A DNA stretch of 64,000 nt from Vibrio plantisponsor (GCF_013041605.1 NZ_JABEQC010000004.1:124001-188000); one strand, 5' to 3'. Positions 52,426 to 61,916 are shown, counted from the stretch's first letter. Program-made: numbers and translations. Notes: generated by a model not told the origin, from the sequence alone.

Positions 52426-54048
52426 ATGAACACTTTATTACGAATCACGCTCGGATTATGCGGACTAAGCCTTCTTGCTGGCTGTGGAGAAGAAATTGAT
52501 CATACAAAAATCCGCCAAAGCGGCTTTGTTTACTGTGGTCAAGGCAGCCCTAGTACCTTTAATCCCCAATTAGTTGATAGCGGTATTACTTCTGAAGCAT
52601 TGAGTCCGCAGTTGTACGATACGCTGTTGAAGCTTGATCCGGATACACACACACCCATTCCAAATATTGCGACTCAATGGCAAGTCAGCGAAGACGGCAC
52701 CGAATATACATTCAACTTACGCAGCGGCGTTAATTTCCACACCACGTCTTGGTTCACTCCGACACGCACAATGAATGCAAAAGACGTAGTCTTCAGCTTT
52801 AAGCGCATCATCGACCCAACGCATCCATACCACTACGTTAGCAATGGCAACTACCCTTGGTTTGCGGGTATTAACTTTCGTAGCCTGTTGAAGAGTGTCA
52901 CAGCCATCGATGACCAAACAGTAAAGTTCACACTTAGCCGTCCTGACAATAGCTTCTTATCCAACATTTCAACGACTCATGCGGTAATTTTGTCAGAAGA
53001 GTATGCACAGCAGCTGCAAATTAAAGACGAAAAACACAATATCGATGAGTTCCCAGTCGGCACAGGTCCTTTCTTTCTCGATGAGTTCAAAGTTAATGAT
53101 TTAGTACGCTTACGTCGCCATGAAGGATATTGGAATAACCCTGCCATTATGAAGCAGGTGGTGTTCGATATTTCACAACGTGGTACAGGCACGTTAGCCA
53201 AACTGCTACGTAACGAATGTGATGTGTTGAGCTTCCCTATTTCCAGCCAGATACCTGTTATTCAAAAGCAGGAGAATATCGATCTTTCGATTAAGCCAGC
53301 GATGAACGTGGCTTTTATCGCTGTAAATACCTCACATCCTGCTCTGAATGATGTACGTGTGCGTAAGGCGTTGAACTTTGCCATCAACCGTCAAAACATT
53401 CTTGATTCTGTGTATTACGGTACTGGCAGTATTGCTTACAACATTTTGCCGCCAAGCTCATGGGCTTATCAAAAAGATGATGTCCAAATCCGTTATGACC
53501 GTAACTACGCGCTTGGTTTGTTAAGAGATGCGGGTTATGCCAACGGTCTTGAGTTATCGATGTCTGTGCCTATTGAGCCTCGTTCTTATAATCCGAGCCC
53601 GCGTAAAATGGCAGAAATGATTCAGTCGAACCTTGCGGACGTTGGCGTCACTCTGCACTTAATTCCTGAAAGCAACGTTAACCGTTCTCAGCTGGCCGAA
53701 AAGAGTCACATTGATCTGTTCCTAAGAGGATGGACGGGGGATACTGGTGATCCGGATAACTTCTTACGCCCACTGCTTTCATGCGGAGCAAACCGTGCAG
53801 GCCTTAATGCGTCTATGTGGTGTAACAGTGATTTCGATTTCTTACTTGATTTGGCATTGGAAGTTGATCGACCTCGATATCGACTCAATCTTTATAAACA
53901 GGCACAAACCATTTTGAACCAAGAGTTTCCTGTCATTCCGATTGCACACGGAATGCAATTTAAAGCGTACAACAAAACCTTAACTGGTTTTCGTTTAAGT
54001 CCGTTCAGTGTCGAACCGTTTAACAATGTGAAGAGGATTACCGAATAA
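52426..54048 (+). CDS. sapA: Peptide ABC transporter substrate-binding protein SapA
   Basis: A 540-residue DppA/OppA-type binding protein. Family stretches are CGQGSPSTFNPQLVDSGITS, then QLYDTLLKLDPDTHTPIPNIA, the FNLRSGVNFH region, and RVRKALNFAINRQNILD. The N-terminus has a lipobox LLAGC (Cys20), so it is predicted to be a lipoprotein, unlike the soluble periplasmic SapA of enterics. Sap systems bind antimicrobial peptides and are also tied to putrescine or haem. It starts the sapABCDF operon; its stop overlaps sapB by one base (TAATG). Confidence 0.92.
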   Translation: MNTLLRITLGLCGLSLLAGCGEEIDHTKIRQSGFVYCGQGSPSTFNPQLVDSGITSEALSPQLYDTLLKLDPDTHTPIPNIATQWQVSEDGTEYTFNLRSGVNFHTTSWFTPTRTMNAKDVVFSFKRIIDPTHPYHYVSNGNYPWFAGINFRSLLKSVTAIDDQTVKFTLSRPDNSFLSNISTTHAVILSEEYAQQLQIKDEKHNIDEFPVGTGPFFLDEFKVNDLVRLRRHEGYWNNPAIMKQVVFDISQRGTGTLAKLLRNECDVLSFPISSQIPVIQKQENIDLSIKPAMNVAFIAVNTSHPALNDVRVRKALNFAINRQNILDSVYYGTGSIAYNILPPSSWAYQKDDVQIRYDRNYALGLLRDAGYANGLELSMSVPIEPRSYNPSPRKMAEMIQSNLADVGVTLHLIPESNVNRSQLAEKSHIDLFLRGWTGDTGDPDNFLRPLLSCGANRAGLNASMWCNSDFDFLLDLALEVDRPRYRLNLYKQAQTILNQEFPVIPIAHGMQFKAYNKTLTGFRLSPFSVEPFNNVKRITE

Positions 54049-55010
54049 TGCTTATCTATACGGTACGCCGCTTCAATCTGTTTATTATCACGCTACTGAT
54101 CCTAACTCTGGTGGGTTACAGCCTGCTGCGTCTTGAACCTCAGTCACCTTGGGCTATTCAAGATTTCTGGCGCGGTTGGTGGATGTATTTGGGCGAGCTT
54201 TCTCAGTTCAATTTCGGCACAACTAAAAGCGGCGTTGATATTGCGTCTGAGTTGGTTAAAGTCTTCCCTGCAACACTTGAGCTATGCTTGATTGCCTTTT
54301 TACTGTCTCTATTCATTGGTTTACCGGTTGGTACCATCGCAGGCATGAAGCAAGGTAAATGGATTGATACTGTTATCTCCTTTACTTCGATGATGGGTTA
54401 CTCGGCTCCACTGTATTGGATAGCCCTGATGCTGATCATGATCTTCTCACTGCACTATGGCATGTTCCCAGTATCGGGACGCTACGACCTATTGTATGAA
54501 GTAGAACCGGTCACAGGTTTCATTCTTATTGATGCCTTCTTCGCCAAAGGTGTGAATAGCGCCAACATCCTGCACAGCGTATTTCAACATATGATTTTGC
54601 CTTGTTTTGTACTGGCATTAGCCCCGACCACTCAGGTCATTCGTTTGATGCGCGCTTCAGTTGCAGATGTTATGTCTCAAAACTATGTACGTGCCGCGCG
54701 AATTAAAGGTTTGTCCTATTACAAAATCATTACTCAGCACGTATTGCGTAATGCGATTCCGCCTATCATTCCCAAATTTGGGGTTCAGTTATCGAGCATG
54801 CTGACTTTGGCTATCATCACCGAGTCAATTTTCAATTGGCCGGGCATTGGCCGTTGGTTGCTGGATGCGTTATCGAACAAGGATTACATGTCTATTCAGG
54901 CTGGTGTGATTGCTGTGGGTTCTTTAGTATTAACCGCGAACATCCTATCGGATTTGATCGGCGCGATGATCAACCCTCTGGTGAGAAAGGAATGGTATGC
55001 TAACAAATAA
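54048..55010 (+). CDS. sapB: Peptide ABC transporter permease SapB
   Basis: A 320-residue membrane protein of the DppB/OppB class with about six hydrophobic segments. LYWIALMLIMIFSLHYGMFP and the EAA-loop region YVRAARIKGLSYYKIITQHV (near residue 225) identify it. The C-terminus reads [10 protein letters not shown]. It starts at the TAATG junction with sapA and overlaps sapC by 14 bases. It forms the membrane channel with SapC. Confidence 0.94.
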   Translation: MLIYTVRRFNLFIITLLILTLVGYSLLRLEPQSPWAIQDFWRGWWMYLGELSQFNFGTTKSGVDIASELVKVFPATLELCLIAFLLSLFIGLPVGTIAGMKQGKWIDTVISFTSMMGYSAPLYWIALMLIMIFSLHYGMFPVSGRYDLLYEVEPVTGFILIDAFFAKGVNSANILHSVFQHMILPCFVLALAPTTQVIRLMRASVADVMSQNYVRAARIKGLSYYKIITQHVLRNAIPPIIPKFGVQLSSMLTLAIITESIFNWPGIGRWLLDALSNKDYMSIQAGVIAVGSLVLTANILSDLIGAMINPLVRKEWYANK

Positions 55011-55884
55011 TATTTATCAGGAAGAGCGCATTCCAACTCAGTTTGAACGTTTCTGGCGTAGTTACAGAGCTAACAGTCTTGCGATGTTCGGACTTTGGAG
55101 CCTAGGCTTGATCATACTTATTACGCTCATCTCTCCTTGGTTGATTCCGCATGACCCGCACGGTCAAAGTGGCTTTCTATTAATGCCGCCATCTTGGGAT
55201 CCATCGGGCTCAGTTGAGTACTTCCTAGGAACAGATGACTTAGGACGCGATATCTTGTCGCGTCTTATAGACGGCTCTCAGCTCACCTTTGGTGCTTCTG
55301 TCATTATTACCTTTATCGCTGCGTTTGTGGGCTGTCTTATCGGCATTCTTGCTGGTATGACGAAGGGGTTATTGTCCAGTACTTTGAACCACCTGTTAGA
55401 CACAGTAATGTCGATTCCATCACTGCTGCTGGCGATTATTTTCGTTGCTTTCCTTGGTTTTGGTGAGTTCAACGTATTGCTGGCTATTTGTCTTGCTCTG
55501 ATTCCAAGATTCGTGCGTTCGGTTTATATCGCCGTGCATAACGAGGTAGAGAAAGATTACATCATGGCTGCACGACTTGATGGTGCGAGTGATTTCTATC
55601 TGTTGTGGCATTCGATTTTGCCAAACACTCTGCCAATGCTGGCTCAAGAAGTTACTATGGCGCTGTCTATTGCTATTCTTGATATAACCGCTTTAGGTTT
55701 CTTGGGCCTTGGTGCACAAGCGCCTAGTACTGAATGGGGTGCGATTCTGGGTGACTCTGTAGAACTTATCTACCTTGCACCTTGGACAGTTACCCTACCC
55801 GGCCTCGCAATCATGTACACCGTTGTTATGATAAACCTTGTCGGTGAAGGCGCACGCCAAGCATTAAATGCAGGAGTCGAATAA
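54997..55884 (+). CDS. sapC: Peptide ABC transporter permease SapC
   Basis: A 295-residue DppC/OppC-class permease. Features include the N-terminal helix ([20 protein letters not shown]), [20 protein letters not shown], the EAA-loop segment [20 protein letters not shown], and [20 protein letters not shown]. It pairs with SapB. An AAGGA sequence inside sapB lies before its ATG. The stop overlaps sapD by one base (TAATG). Confidence 0.94.
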   Translation: MLTNNIYQEERIPTQFERFWRSYRANSLAMFGLWSLGLIILITLISPWLIPHDPHGQSGFLLMPPSWDPSGSVEYFLGTDDLGRDILSRLIDGSQLTFGASVIITFIAAFVGCLIGILAGMTKGLLSSTLNHLLDTVMSIPSLLLAIIFVAFLGFGEFNVLLAICLALIPRFVRSVYIAVHNEVEKDYIMAARLDGASDFYLLWHSILPNTLPMLAQEVTMALSIAILDITALGFLGLGAQAPSTEWGAILGDSVELIYLAPWTVTLPGLAIMYTVVMINLVGEGARQALNAGVE

Positions 55885-56879
55885 TGCCATTATTAGATAT
55901 TCGTCATCTGACTATTGAAATTGATACCCCACAAGGCCTCGTGAAAGCGGTAGACCGCATGAGCCTCACTCTTAACGAAGGTGAAATTCGTGGCCTAGTG
56001 GGCGAATCCGGCTCTGGTAAGAGTTTGGTCGCGAAAGCGATTGTCGGTGTTTGTAAAGACAACTGGCGAATTACCGCAGACCGCATGCGTCTGGGGAATA
56101 TTGATTTACTGCAACTGACGCCACGAGAAAGGCGTCGTGTCATTGCCCGCGATATCGCGATGATTTTCCAAGAACCATCAACCTGTCTGGACCCTTCTGA
56201 AGAGGTGGGCAAACAGTTGATAGAATCAATCCCGACACGCACATTTGAAGGCAAATGGTGGCAACGCTTTACTTGGCGTCACAAACAAGCGGTAGCGCTG
56301 CTGCACAAAGTGGGCATCAAAGATCATAAGCGTCTTATGGGAAGCTACCCGTACGAGCTGACCGACGGTGAATGTCAAAAAGTTATGATCGCGATGGCGA
56401 TTGCCGCCAAACCTAAGCTGCTTATTGCGGATGAACCAACCAACGACTTAGACCCAATCACGCAGTCGCAGATTTTGCGTTTATTGAGTCGTATGAATCA
56501 GGTTAACAATACCTCGATTCTGCTTGTTGGCCATGACTTAACCACTATTACTCAATGGGCGAATCGCATTACCGTAATGTACTGTGGTCAATCAGTCGAG
56601 TCTGCTGACACCAACAAAATTCTCACTGAGCCAAAACACCCTTATACATCAGCATTGCTTAAAGCGATGCCGGACTTCAGTGACTGGATTCCGCACAAGC
56701 AGAAGCTGCATTCTCTGCCTGGGTCCATTCCTCCGTTGCAGCATTTACCCATTGGCTGTCGTTTGGGTCCTCGCTGCCCATACGCAAAGAAACAATGTGT
56801 TGAAGTACCAAGAAGTCAGATCATTAAGAACCATAAGTTTGCCTGTCACTTCCCTCTTAACGTAGAGCAAAAATCATGA
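55884..56879 (+). CDS. sapD: Peptide ABC transporter ATP-binding protein SapD
   Basis: A 331-residue ATPase of the DppD/OppD class. Walker A is GESGSGKS (40-47); the signature is [17 protein letters not shown], with the SapD-specific LTDGE in place of LSGGQ; Walker B is [13 protein letters not shown]. The C-terminal oligopeptide extension has [15 protein letters not shown] with conserved cysteines. In enterics SapD also supports Trk potassium uptake. It overlaps sapF by four bases. Confidence 0.95.
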   Translation: MPLLDIRHLTIEIDTPQGLVKAVDRMSLTLNEGEIRGLVGESGSGKSLVAKAIVGVCKDNWRITADRMRLGNIDLLQLTPRERRRVIARDIAMIFQEPSTCLDPSEEVGKQLIESIPTRTFEGKWWQRFTWRHKQAVALLHKVGIKDHKRLMGSYPYELTDGECQKVMIAMAIAAKPKLLIADEPTNDLDPITQSQILRLLSRMNQVNNTSILLVGHDLTTITQWANRITVMYCGQSVESADTNKILTEPKHPYTSALLKAMPDFSDWIPHKQKLHSLPGSIPPLQHLPIGCRLGPRCPYAKKQCVEVPRSQIIKNHKFACHFPLNVEQKS

Positions 56880-57664
56880 GCGTTTCACTATTAGAAGTCA
56901 GTGACCTTAAAAAGAACTTTGTAACGCGCTCTGGTCTTTTCCGTAAGAAAGTACAAGAAGCGGTTAAACCTGTGAGCTTCACTCTTGAAGCGGGTCAAAC
57001 CATCGGTTTTATCGGACAAAACGGTTCTGGTAAATCCACCCTTGCACGTATGTTGGCAGGAATGATTGAACCGACAGGTGGAGAAATTCGCGTTAACGGC
57101 GAATTGCTTGAGCACAAAGATTATTCAACACGCTGTAAACTGATACGAATGATCTTCCAAGACCCGAACACGTCGCTCAACCCTCGTATCCAAATTGGTC
57201 GTATTTTGGAAGGCCCGCTAAAGCGGAACACCAGTATGCCACCGGAAGCACGAGAAAAACGCGTTAAAGAGACGTTACTACGAGTTGGCTTACTGCCAGA
57301 GCACGCTTACTTTTATCCGCAAATGCTAGCAACGGGTCAGAAGCAGCGTGTATGTCTTGCGCGAGCTCTGATCTTGCAGCCTTCTATCATCATCGCAGAT
57401 GAAGCTCTCAATGGTTTGGATATGGCTATGCGCTCTCAGATCATTAACTTGTTCCTAGAGCTGCAAGAAGAAATGGGCGTATCGTTTATTTACGTATCAC
57501 AACATATTGGTGTGATTAAACACATCACCGACAAAGTGATGGTTATGCACGAAGGCGAAGTGGTTGAATCCGGAAATACGCTTGAGGTGTTGTCTGAACC
57601 CCAACACCCTATTACTCAACGTATGATTGAGAGCCATTTCAATAAGGCACCATGCTTCAAATAG
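56876..57664 (+). CDS. sapF: Peptide ABC transporter ATP-binding protein SapF
   Basis: A 262-residue ATPase of the DppF/OppF class. Walker A is GQNGSGKST (47-55), the signature region reads [17 protein letters not shown], and Walker B is [18 protein letters not shown]. The degenerate signature and DEALNGLD are typical of SapF. It forms the ATPase heterodimer with SapD. Its last 13 bases overlap the DUF2927 gene, so the two are probably translated in coupled fashion. Confidence 0.95.
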   Translation: MSVSLLEVSDLKKNFVTRSGLFRKKVQEAVKPVSFTLEAGQTIGFIGQNGSGKSTLARMLAGMIEPTGGEIRVNGELLEHKDYSTRCKLIRMIFQDPNTSLNPRIQIGRILEGPLKRNTSMPPEAREKRVKETLLRVGLLPEHAYFYPQMLATGQKQRVCLARALILQPSIIIADEALNGLDMAMRSQIINLFLELQEEMGVSFIYVSQHIGVIKHITDKVMVMHEGEVVESGNTLEVLSEPQHPITQRMIESHFNKAPCFK

Positions 57665-58440
57665 GCCGAGTTTTTTTCGTCCTATCGTCTCTTCTGGTGC
57701 TGCTCGTCAGCACCAAAGTTATTGCTCAGAATAACTGGCAAGATACCTCATTCGTAGAACGGGCCTTTATCCATGTAGCTTTGAGAAATGAGTATTCAGC
57801 GGGTAAGAAACCATTAGTAAAGTGGCAACAACCCATCAAAATCTGGATTGAGCATAAAGTCGGTGATCAAGCCTTACATGACGAGCTGGCCGATGCACAT
57901 ATCAAACATCTAAATCAAATCATTGGTCACCCTATCTACCGAGTACAAACTCGCCAAGAAGCCAACGTAGTTTGGATTTTCACCCAGCAAAAAAACTGGG
58001 GTGAAGATGTTGAGCGAGAGATGGGTAAAGAGTCTGCCAAACATATGTTTGGCGCCGTATGCCAAGCTGGCTACAAGACAAACTCGAAGACCCATGAGAT
58101 TATCTCTGCGGCTGTGGTCATCCCTGTAGATCAAGCTCGCAGCCATGGGAAACTTGTGGCTTGTATCGTCGAGGAAATTACGCAAACACTCGGTTTGCCT
58201 AACGACTCTGAATTCGCCTACCCTTCAATTTTTAACGATAAAACACCCGAAGATTTGCTCTCACCTCTGGATGTGGTCCTGCTGAAGTTACTCTATGAGC
58301 CCGAGTTAAAAACCGGAATGACGGAATCACAGGCTCGCCCTGTGCTTAGAAAATTAATAAAACAGTATCAACAAAAAGGCCTGCTAAAGCAGGCCCTTAA
58401 AGAATCTCAGTCATCACCACTCTATCAGTGGTTTCGCTAA
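57652..58440 (+). CDS. DUF2927 family exported protein coupled to sapF
   Basis: A 262-residue protein with an N-terminal signal peptide (about 1-25, ending near KVIA-QN). The rest is soluble and holds DUF2927-type sequence: WQQPIKIWIEHKVGD, and later CIVEEITQTLGLPNDSE and PSIFNDKTPEDLLSPLDVVL. The EEITQTLGL segment recalls the EEL-Q-LGL helix of metzincin-like folds, but I do not see a full HExxH zinc motif. It would be periplasmic. The start overlaps sapF by 13 bases, placing it in the sap operon. Function is unknown. Confidence 0.82.
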   Translation: MLQIGRVFFVLSSLLVLLVSTKVIAQNNWQDTSFVERAFIHVALRNEYSAGKKPLVKWQQPIKIWIEHKVGDQALHDELADAHIKHLNQIIGHPIYRVQTRQEANVVWIFTQQKNWGEDVEREMGKESAKHMFGAVCQAGYKTNSKTHEIISAAVVIPVDQARSHGKLVACIVEEITQTLGLPNDSEFAYPSIFNDKTPEDLLSPLDVVLLKLLYEPELKTGMTESQARPVLRKLIKQYQQKGLLKQALKESQSSPLYQWFR

Positions 58441-58830
58441 TTAGCGACGAGCGTTCTGCTTGTCGAGTTCAAAATCAAACTCGTCAGGAAACAGCACAAC
58501 ACCCTCTTCGTTTTCGTTTGGAAAAACAACCACTGACAAGTCATCTTGTTCTAGGCCGCTTGTCCAACGACTGCGCCATTTGTTGTATGAAATCGCTTCG
58601 GCTTCACACTCACTCCATTCGCCAGTTGCCCAAGCTTCAGCAAACTCACGATTTGGCCATACTGGCACGCAATCGTCATCTTCAGTATTGAGCATCACAC
58701 AACCGTGTTCGTCTTTTAGAATCCACACTTGCTGATTCGCTACAATTTCCTTAATGCAGTATTTAAAGCGCTGCTCTTGGTCGTACTGATTAATTGTCGC
58801 GATTTGTTCCGCGGTTAACGCATTGGACAT
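58441..58830 (-). CDS. DUF2750 family protein
   Basis: A 129-residue acidic cytoplasmic protein. The DUF2750 features are RFKYCIKEIVANQQVWILKD then VPVWPNREFAEAWATGEW and VVVFPNENEEGVVLFPDEFD. Function is unknown; the family occurs in gammaproteobacteria. The ATG at 58830 follows GGAGG, and the four-codon upstream extension is rejected. Its stop codon abuts the DUF2927 stop with no base between them. Confidence 0.85.
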   Translation of the reverse strand: MSNALTAEQIATINQYDQEQRFKYCIKEIVANQQVWILKDEHGCVMLNTEDDDCVPVWPNREFAEAWATGEWSECEAEAISYNKWRSRWTSGLEQDDLSVVVFPNENEEGVVLFPDEFDFELDKQNARR

Positions 58831-58846
58831 ATTAGCCTCCAAACAA

Positions 58847-58879
58847 AACGCCCACAGCAGTTTCTAAGCTATGGGCGTT
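58847..58879 (-). terminator. Rho-independent terminator of ppaC
   Basis: AACGCCCA (58847-58854) pairs with TGGGCGTT (58872-58879); a few more bases extend it with a mismatch. On the minus strand TTTTGTTTG follows. It lies between ppaC (stop at 58921) and DUF2750 (start at 58830), which it would separate. Confidence 0.72.
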
Positions 58880-58920
58880 AAAACCTTTATTAGGCTGGGC
58901 ATCATACCCGAAATCAGCGA

Positions 58921-59826
58921 TTAAGCTAGCTCAGTCTGTAACCAAGGCCAGCCTTGCTTCTTACGGCTTAGAGTATTTTCCATCATCAATACTCCGTCTG
59001 ACAGATGCTTCGCCAGTTTATCTGACCACTCACCTTTAAACAGCAAACGGGTTTGCGCAGTAGTGATGTCAGTCAGCATTAGAGCTGCAAACGCAAGGTT
59101 CTCTTGTTCGCAACGACGCTCTAAATCCGCTTCTAGCGCATCAATCATAGTGGCAACTTGGTCTAATGTCGCTAATTCAATTTGACCAACGACAACGTCA
59201 CGGCCATTAAACGGGTAAGCTTTAAGGTCTTTTTCAACCAGTTGCGCCGCAGACAAACCTTCAATGTCCGTTTTAGCAATCAGGAGTGCTTGGATAAATG
59301 CATCTAGATCTTCGATTTCAGCCAGAACAGCCAGTTCAGCAACGGCATCTTTGTCTTTTTGAGTACAAGTAGGAGAAGCAAAACCAACGGTATCTGAAAG
59401 AATCGCAGAGATCATAAGCGTTGCTGTTTGCTTAGTGATTGGAGCATTTTCCATTTTGAATAGGTTAAACAAAATAGTGCTAGTACAGCCTACCGGCCAA
59501 ATCCATGCTTCCAAAGGATTTACTGTCATCACATCACCCAAACGGTGGTGATCGACAATACCTAGAATTTCTGCCTCATTTAAGTCATCAGGCGCTTGCG
59601 CTAAGTCGGTGTAGTCAACTAACCATACTTTTTCACCAGCTACACTAGTACGTAATTCAGGTTGATCAGCACCTGCGGTCGTCAAGATGTGCTGGGTTTC
59701 ACGGTTGATTTCGCCTTGGCGTACCGCTTTCGCTTCTAAACCACGTGCTTTCAACAGTTCGGCAGCCACTAATGCGCTACAAATACTATCACTGTCTGGA
59801 TTCTTATGACCGACTACTAAAATCAT
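58921..59826 (-). CDS. ppaC: Manganese-dependent inorganic pyrophosphatase
   Basis: A 301-residue family II pyrophosphatase of the DHH superfamily that hydrolyses pyrophosphate to phosphate. The N-terminal metal ligands lie in GHKNPDSDS (residues 6-14), the DHH motif is VDHH (91-94), and the C-terminal DHHA2 domain ends with RKKQGWPWLQTEL, whose Arg-Lys-Lys contacts substrate. The upstream in-frame extension is rejected since the ATG at 59826 with AGGAAC gives the family N-terminus. It is divergent from fetB. Confidence 0.96.
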   Translation of the reverse strand: MILVVGHKNPDSDSICSALVAAELLKARGLEAKAVRQGEINRETQHILTTAGADQPELRTSVAGEKVWLVDYTDLAQAPDDLNEAEILGIVDHHRLGDVMTVNPLEAWIWPVGCTSTILFNLFKMENAPITKQTATLMISAILSDTVGFASPTCTQKDKDAVAELAVLAEIEDLDAFIQALLIAKTDIEGLSAAQLVEKDLKAYPFNGRDVVVGQIELATLDQVATMIDALEADLERRCEQENLAFAALMLTDITTAQTRLLFKGEWSDKLAKHLSDGVLMMENTLSRKKQGWPWLQTELA

Positions 59827-60023
59827 CACTGTTCCTATTATTCTGACCCTTAAGGGTAAACAACACATAAAGATGAGTACTGTACTTATTTTGAAGAACT
59901 CTTTATGGAGCTAAATCAATAAAGAGTGACTAACTCATCGATTTTTTGCTTGTTGGAATCAGGGGTTAAGTAATAATTAGCAAACAGATTTCTAAGAAGA
60001 ACAACGTTTAAACGGGAGAAAAG

Positions 60024-60812
60024 GTGAACAGCACGATTGATATCGCATGGTGGCAATTAGCTATTTTTAGTTCGGTGCTCATCATTCCCGTTATGGTGAG
60101 TAGAATTTATCAACTGGGCATCAGTAAAGAGATCTTCATTTCCGTGGGTCGAATGACCGTACAACTGATACTCGTCGGTATGTATCTGGAATATCTGTTT
60201 AAGCTCAACAGTATTTGGGTCAATCTTGTTTGGCTCTCTTTGATGATACTTGTCGGAGCCAGTTCTATCGTTTCAAAAACTCGCCTGCCGACGAACAAGC
60301 TGCTTGTGCCGATTGTTTTGGGTTTAGCGGCAGGACTGTTCCCTATAGTGGTCATTCTCTGTTTCGGTATTGTTCAACCATCTCCTTGGTACAGTGCACA
60401 GTATCTGATCCCGTTAGCCGGAATGCTTTTAGGAAATAGTCTCAGCGGCAACATCGTTGCTTTGCAGAACTTGTTCACCGCTTTCGAAGAACGAAAGAGT
60501 GAATACGAAGCCGCAATCTCATTAGGTGCTTCACCTCAATATGCTTCACGGGATTTTGTAAGAAACGCGCTGCGGAAAGCTAACGCTCCTATTCTTGCCT
60601 CTATGGCAACGACGGGCTTAGTGACACTACCGGGTATGATGACGGGACAAATACTGGGCGGGGCTTCTCCCCTTGTCGCAATCAAATATCAGTTGATGAT
60701 CATGATTGCCATCTTTGTGATGATGACGATTTCTCTCACTTTATCCATTCATTTGACATTAAAGGCTACTTTTACCAAAGAAGGTCGAGTAAATGTGACA
60801 TTTCGTGACTAG
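60024..60812 (+). CDS. fetB: FetB-like iron-export ABC permease (UPF0014), without adjacent ATPase
   Basis: A 262-residue membrane protein with about seven hydrophobic segments. UPF0014/FetB marks include GRMTVQLILVGMYLEYLF, PLAGMLLGNSLSGNIVALQN, EYEAAISLGASPQYA and TTGLVTLPGMMTGQILGGAS. In E. coli FetB pairs with the FetA ATPase to export iron under oxidative stress. Here no ATPase gene touches it: ppaC is divergent upstream and focA is convergent downstream. It starts with GTG at 60024 after GGGAGA. The substrate is inferred from homology. Confidence 0.88.
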   Translation: MNSTIDIAWWQLAIFSSVLIIPVMVSRIYQLGISKEIFISVGRMTVQLILVGMYLEYLFKLNSIWVNLVWLSLMILVGASSIVSKTRLPTNKLLVPIVLGLAAGLFPIVVILCFGIVQPSPWYSAQYLIPLAGMLLGNSLSGNIVALQNLFTAFEERKSEYEAAISLGASPQYASRDFVRNALRKANAPILASMATTGLVTLPGMMTGQILGGASPLVAIKYQLMIMIAIFVMMTISLTLSIHLTLKATFTKEGRVNVTFRD

Positions 60813-60940
60813 AAATTGAAAAACAGTACAAATAATCACCTTTATTTAACACCCTAAAATAGTGCGTTTGTCGCACGTAATTTGTGCACAATTACTGAAA
60901 AAATCATTTAGTTGCGTTTACACACGGTATTTAAAACAGG

Positions 60941-60963
60941 TTATCCACAGAAATTGTGGATAA
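60941..60963. promoter_or_regulatory. Pair of inverted perfect DnaA boxes
   Basis: TTATCCACA (60941-60949) and its complement TGTGGATAA (60955-60963) each match the DnaA box consensus TTATNCACA exactly and face each other across five bases. The same sequence could fold into a nine-base-pair RNA hairpin. Confidence 0.6.
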
Positions 60964-61015
60964 GGTGAATAACGAGTTTTGTTGCGCAACAAAAGCTTGA
61001 GATGGAAAACATGAA

Positions 61016-61045
61016 AAAAGCGGCATTTTTGCCGCTTTTCCTTTT
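61016..61045. terminator. Bidirectional rho-independent terminator, mainly for focA
   Basis: AAAAGCGGCA (61016-61025) pairs with TGCCGCTTTT (61030-61039) around TTTT. T-runs follow on both strands. It lies 29 bases beyond the focA stop. Confidence 0.88.
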
Positions 61046-61073
61046 TAGTCAGATATTGAAGTCCTTCAGACAA

Positions 61074-61916
61074 TTAATCTTTCAGGTAAATCAACCAGTA
61101 CCACATACCAACGAACACACCACCACCAACAACGTTTCCTAGTGTTACCGGAATTAGGTTATTGATGATGAAGTCCATCATGTTGAGGTCAGCGTAATCT
61201 GCAATATTCGCCCCTGTCATCTTCCAGAATGCCTCTGGAGCAAAATTCTTAATACCGATCGCCATAGGCACTTGGAACATGTTGGCAATGCAGTGTTCAA
61301 AACCTGAGGAGACAAACATCGCGACAGGCAACACCAAAACCATGACCTTGTCAGTCAGTGAGCGAGCACTAAACGTCATCCATACCGCTAAACAAACAAG
61401 AATGTTACACATCAACCCCAAAGAAAATGCCTGAAGAAAAGTATGGTGGAGTTTATGTTGTGAGATAGCCATGGCATTTAGACCAAGCTGACCACCGTCT
61501 TCCATGTATTGGCGTGTGGACAACATAATCGCGACAAGTAAAACAGAACCAGCGAGATTGCCCAGATAAACAACCGTCCAGTTCTTCATTAACTGACGCC
61601 ATGAGATTTTGCCGCTCGCTTTCGCAACCAGAGTAAGCACGGTACTGGTAAAAAGCTCACCGCCTGTAATGACCACAAGAATAAGACCTAAGCTAAACGC
61701 TATACCGCCTAATAACTTGGTCACGCCATAAGGTAAATCATGCGCGCCAGTTGTCACTACGGTGTAAAACACAAATGCAATACCAATATGAATACCCGCA
61801 GAAATGGCTAGAAGAAAAGATTTGTATGCGGCTTTGGTTGCTTTACCAACCCCAGTCTCAGCGGCACGTTCAGCCATCTGAGGAGGGAGCAACGAATCGA
61901 ATTGACTATGTTCCAT
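61074..61916 (-). CDS. focA: Formate channel FocA
   Basis: A 280-residue FNT-family channel with six hydrophobic segments that forms a pentamer moving formate across the inner membrane. It closely resembles E. coli FocA: FDSLLPPQMAERAAETGVGK at the N-terminus, GGELFTSTVLTLVAKASG, VAMFVSSGFEHCIANMFQVP with the gating His of the GFEH motif, and NNLIPVTLGNVVGGG. In enterics it is cotranscribed with pflB; here it stands alone. I could not find a clear FNR site upstream. The Shine-Dalgarno sequence is weak. Confidence 0.93.
   Translation of the reverse strand: MEHSQFDSLLPPQMAERAAETGVGKATKAAYKSFLLAISAGIHIGIAFVFYTVVTTGAHDLPYGVTKLLGGIAFSLGLILVVITGGELFTSTVLTLVAKASGKISWRQLMKNWTVVYLGNLAGSVLLVAIMLSTRQYMEDGGQLGLNAMAISQHKLHHTFLQAFSLGLMCNILVCLAVWMTFSARSLTDKVMVLVLPVAMFVSSGFEHCIANMFQVPMAIGIKNFAPEAFWKMTGANIADYADLNMMDFIINNLIPVTLGNVVGGGVFVGMWYWLIYLKD

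Larger units (their letters stand above)
60813..61073. other. Palindrome-rich intergenic region between fetB and focA
   Basis: No gene is visible in these 261 bases. They hold the 10-base palindrome TTGTGCACAA (60882-60891), two inverted DnaA boxes (60941-60963), the 18-base palindrome TTTTGTTGCGCAACAAAA (60977-60994) and a bidirectional terminator (61016-61045). Confidence 0.7.

Noticed and set aside
58378..58395. GGCCTGC-TAAA-GCAGGCC hairpin as a terminator
   Set aside because: It is inside the DUF2927 coding sequence, with no U-run after it; the reading frame continues through to a normal stop.
60813..61015. A small RNA gene ending at the terminator at 61016-61045
   Set aside because: No convincing plus-strand promoter could be found, and the terminator is explained by focA on the other strand.
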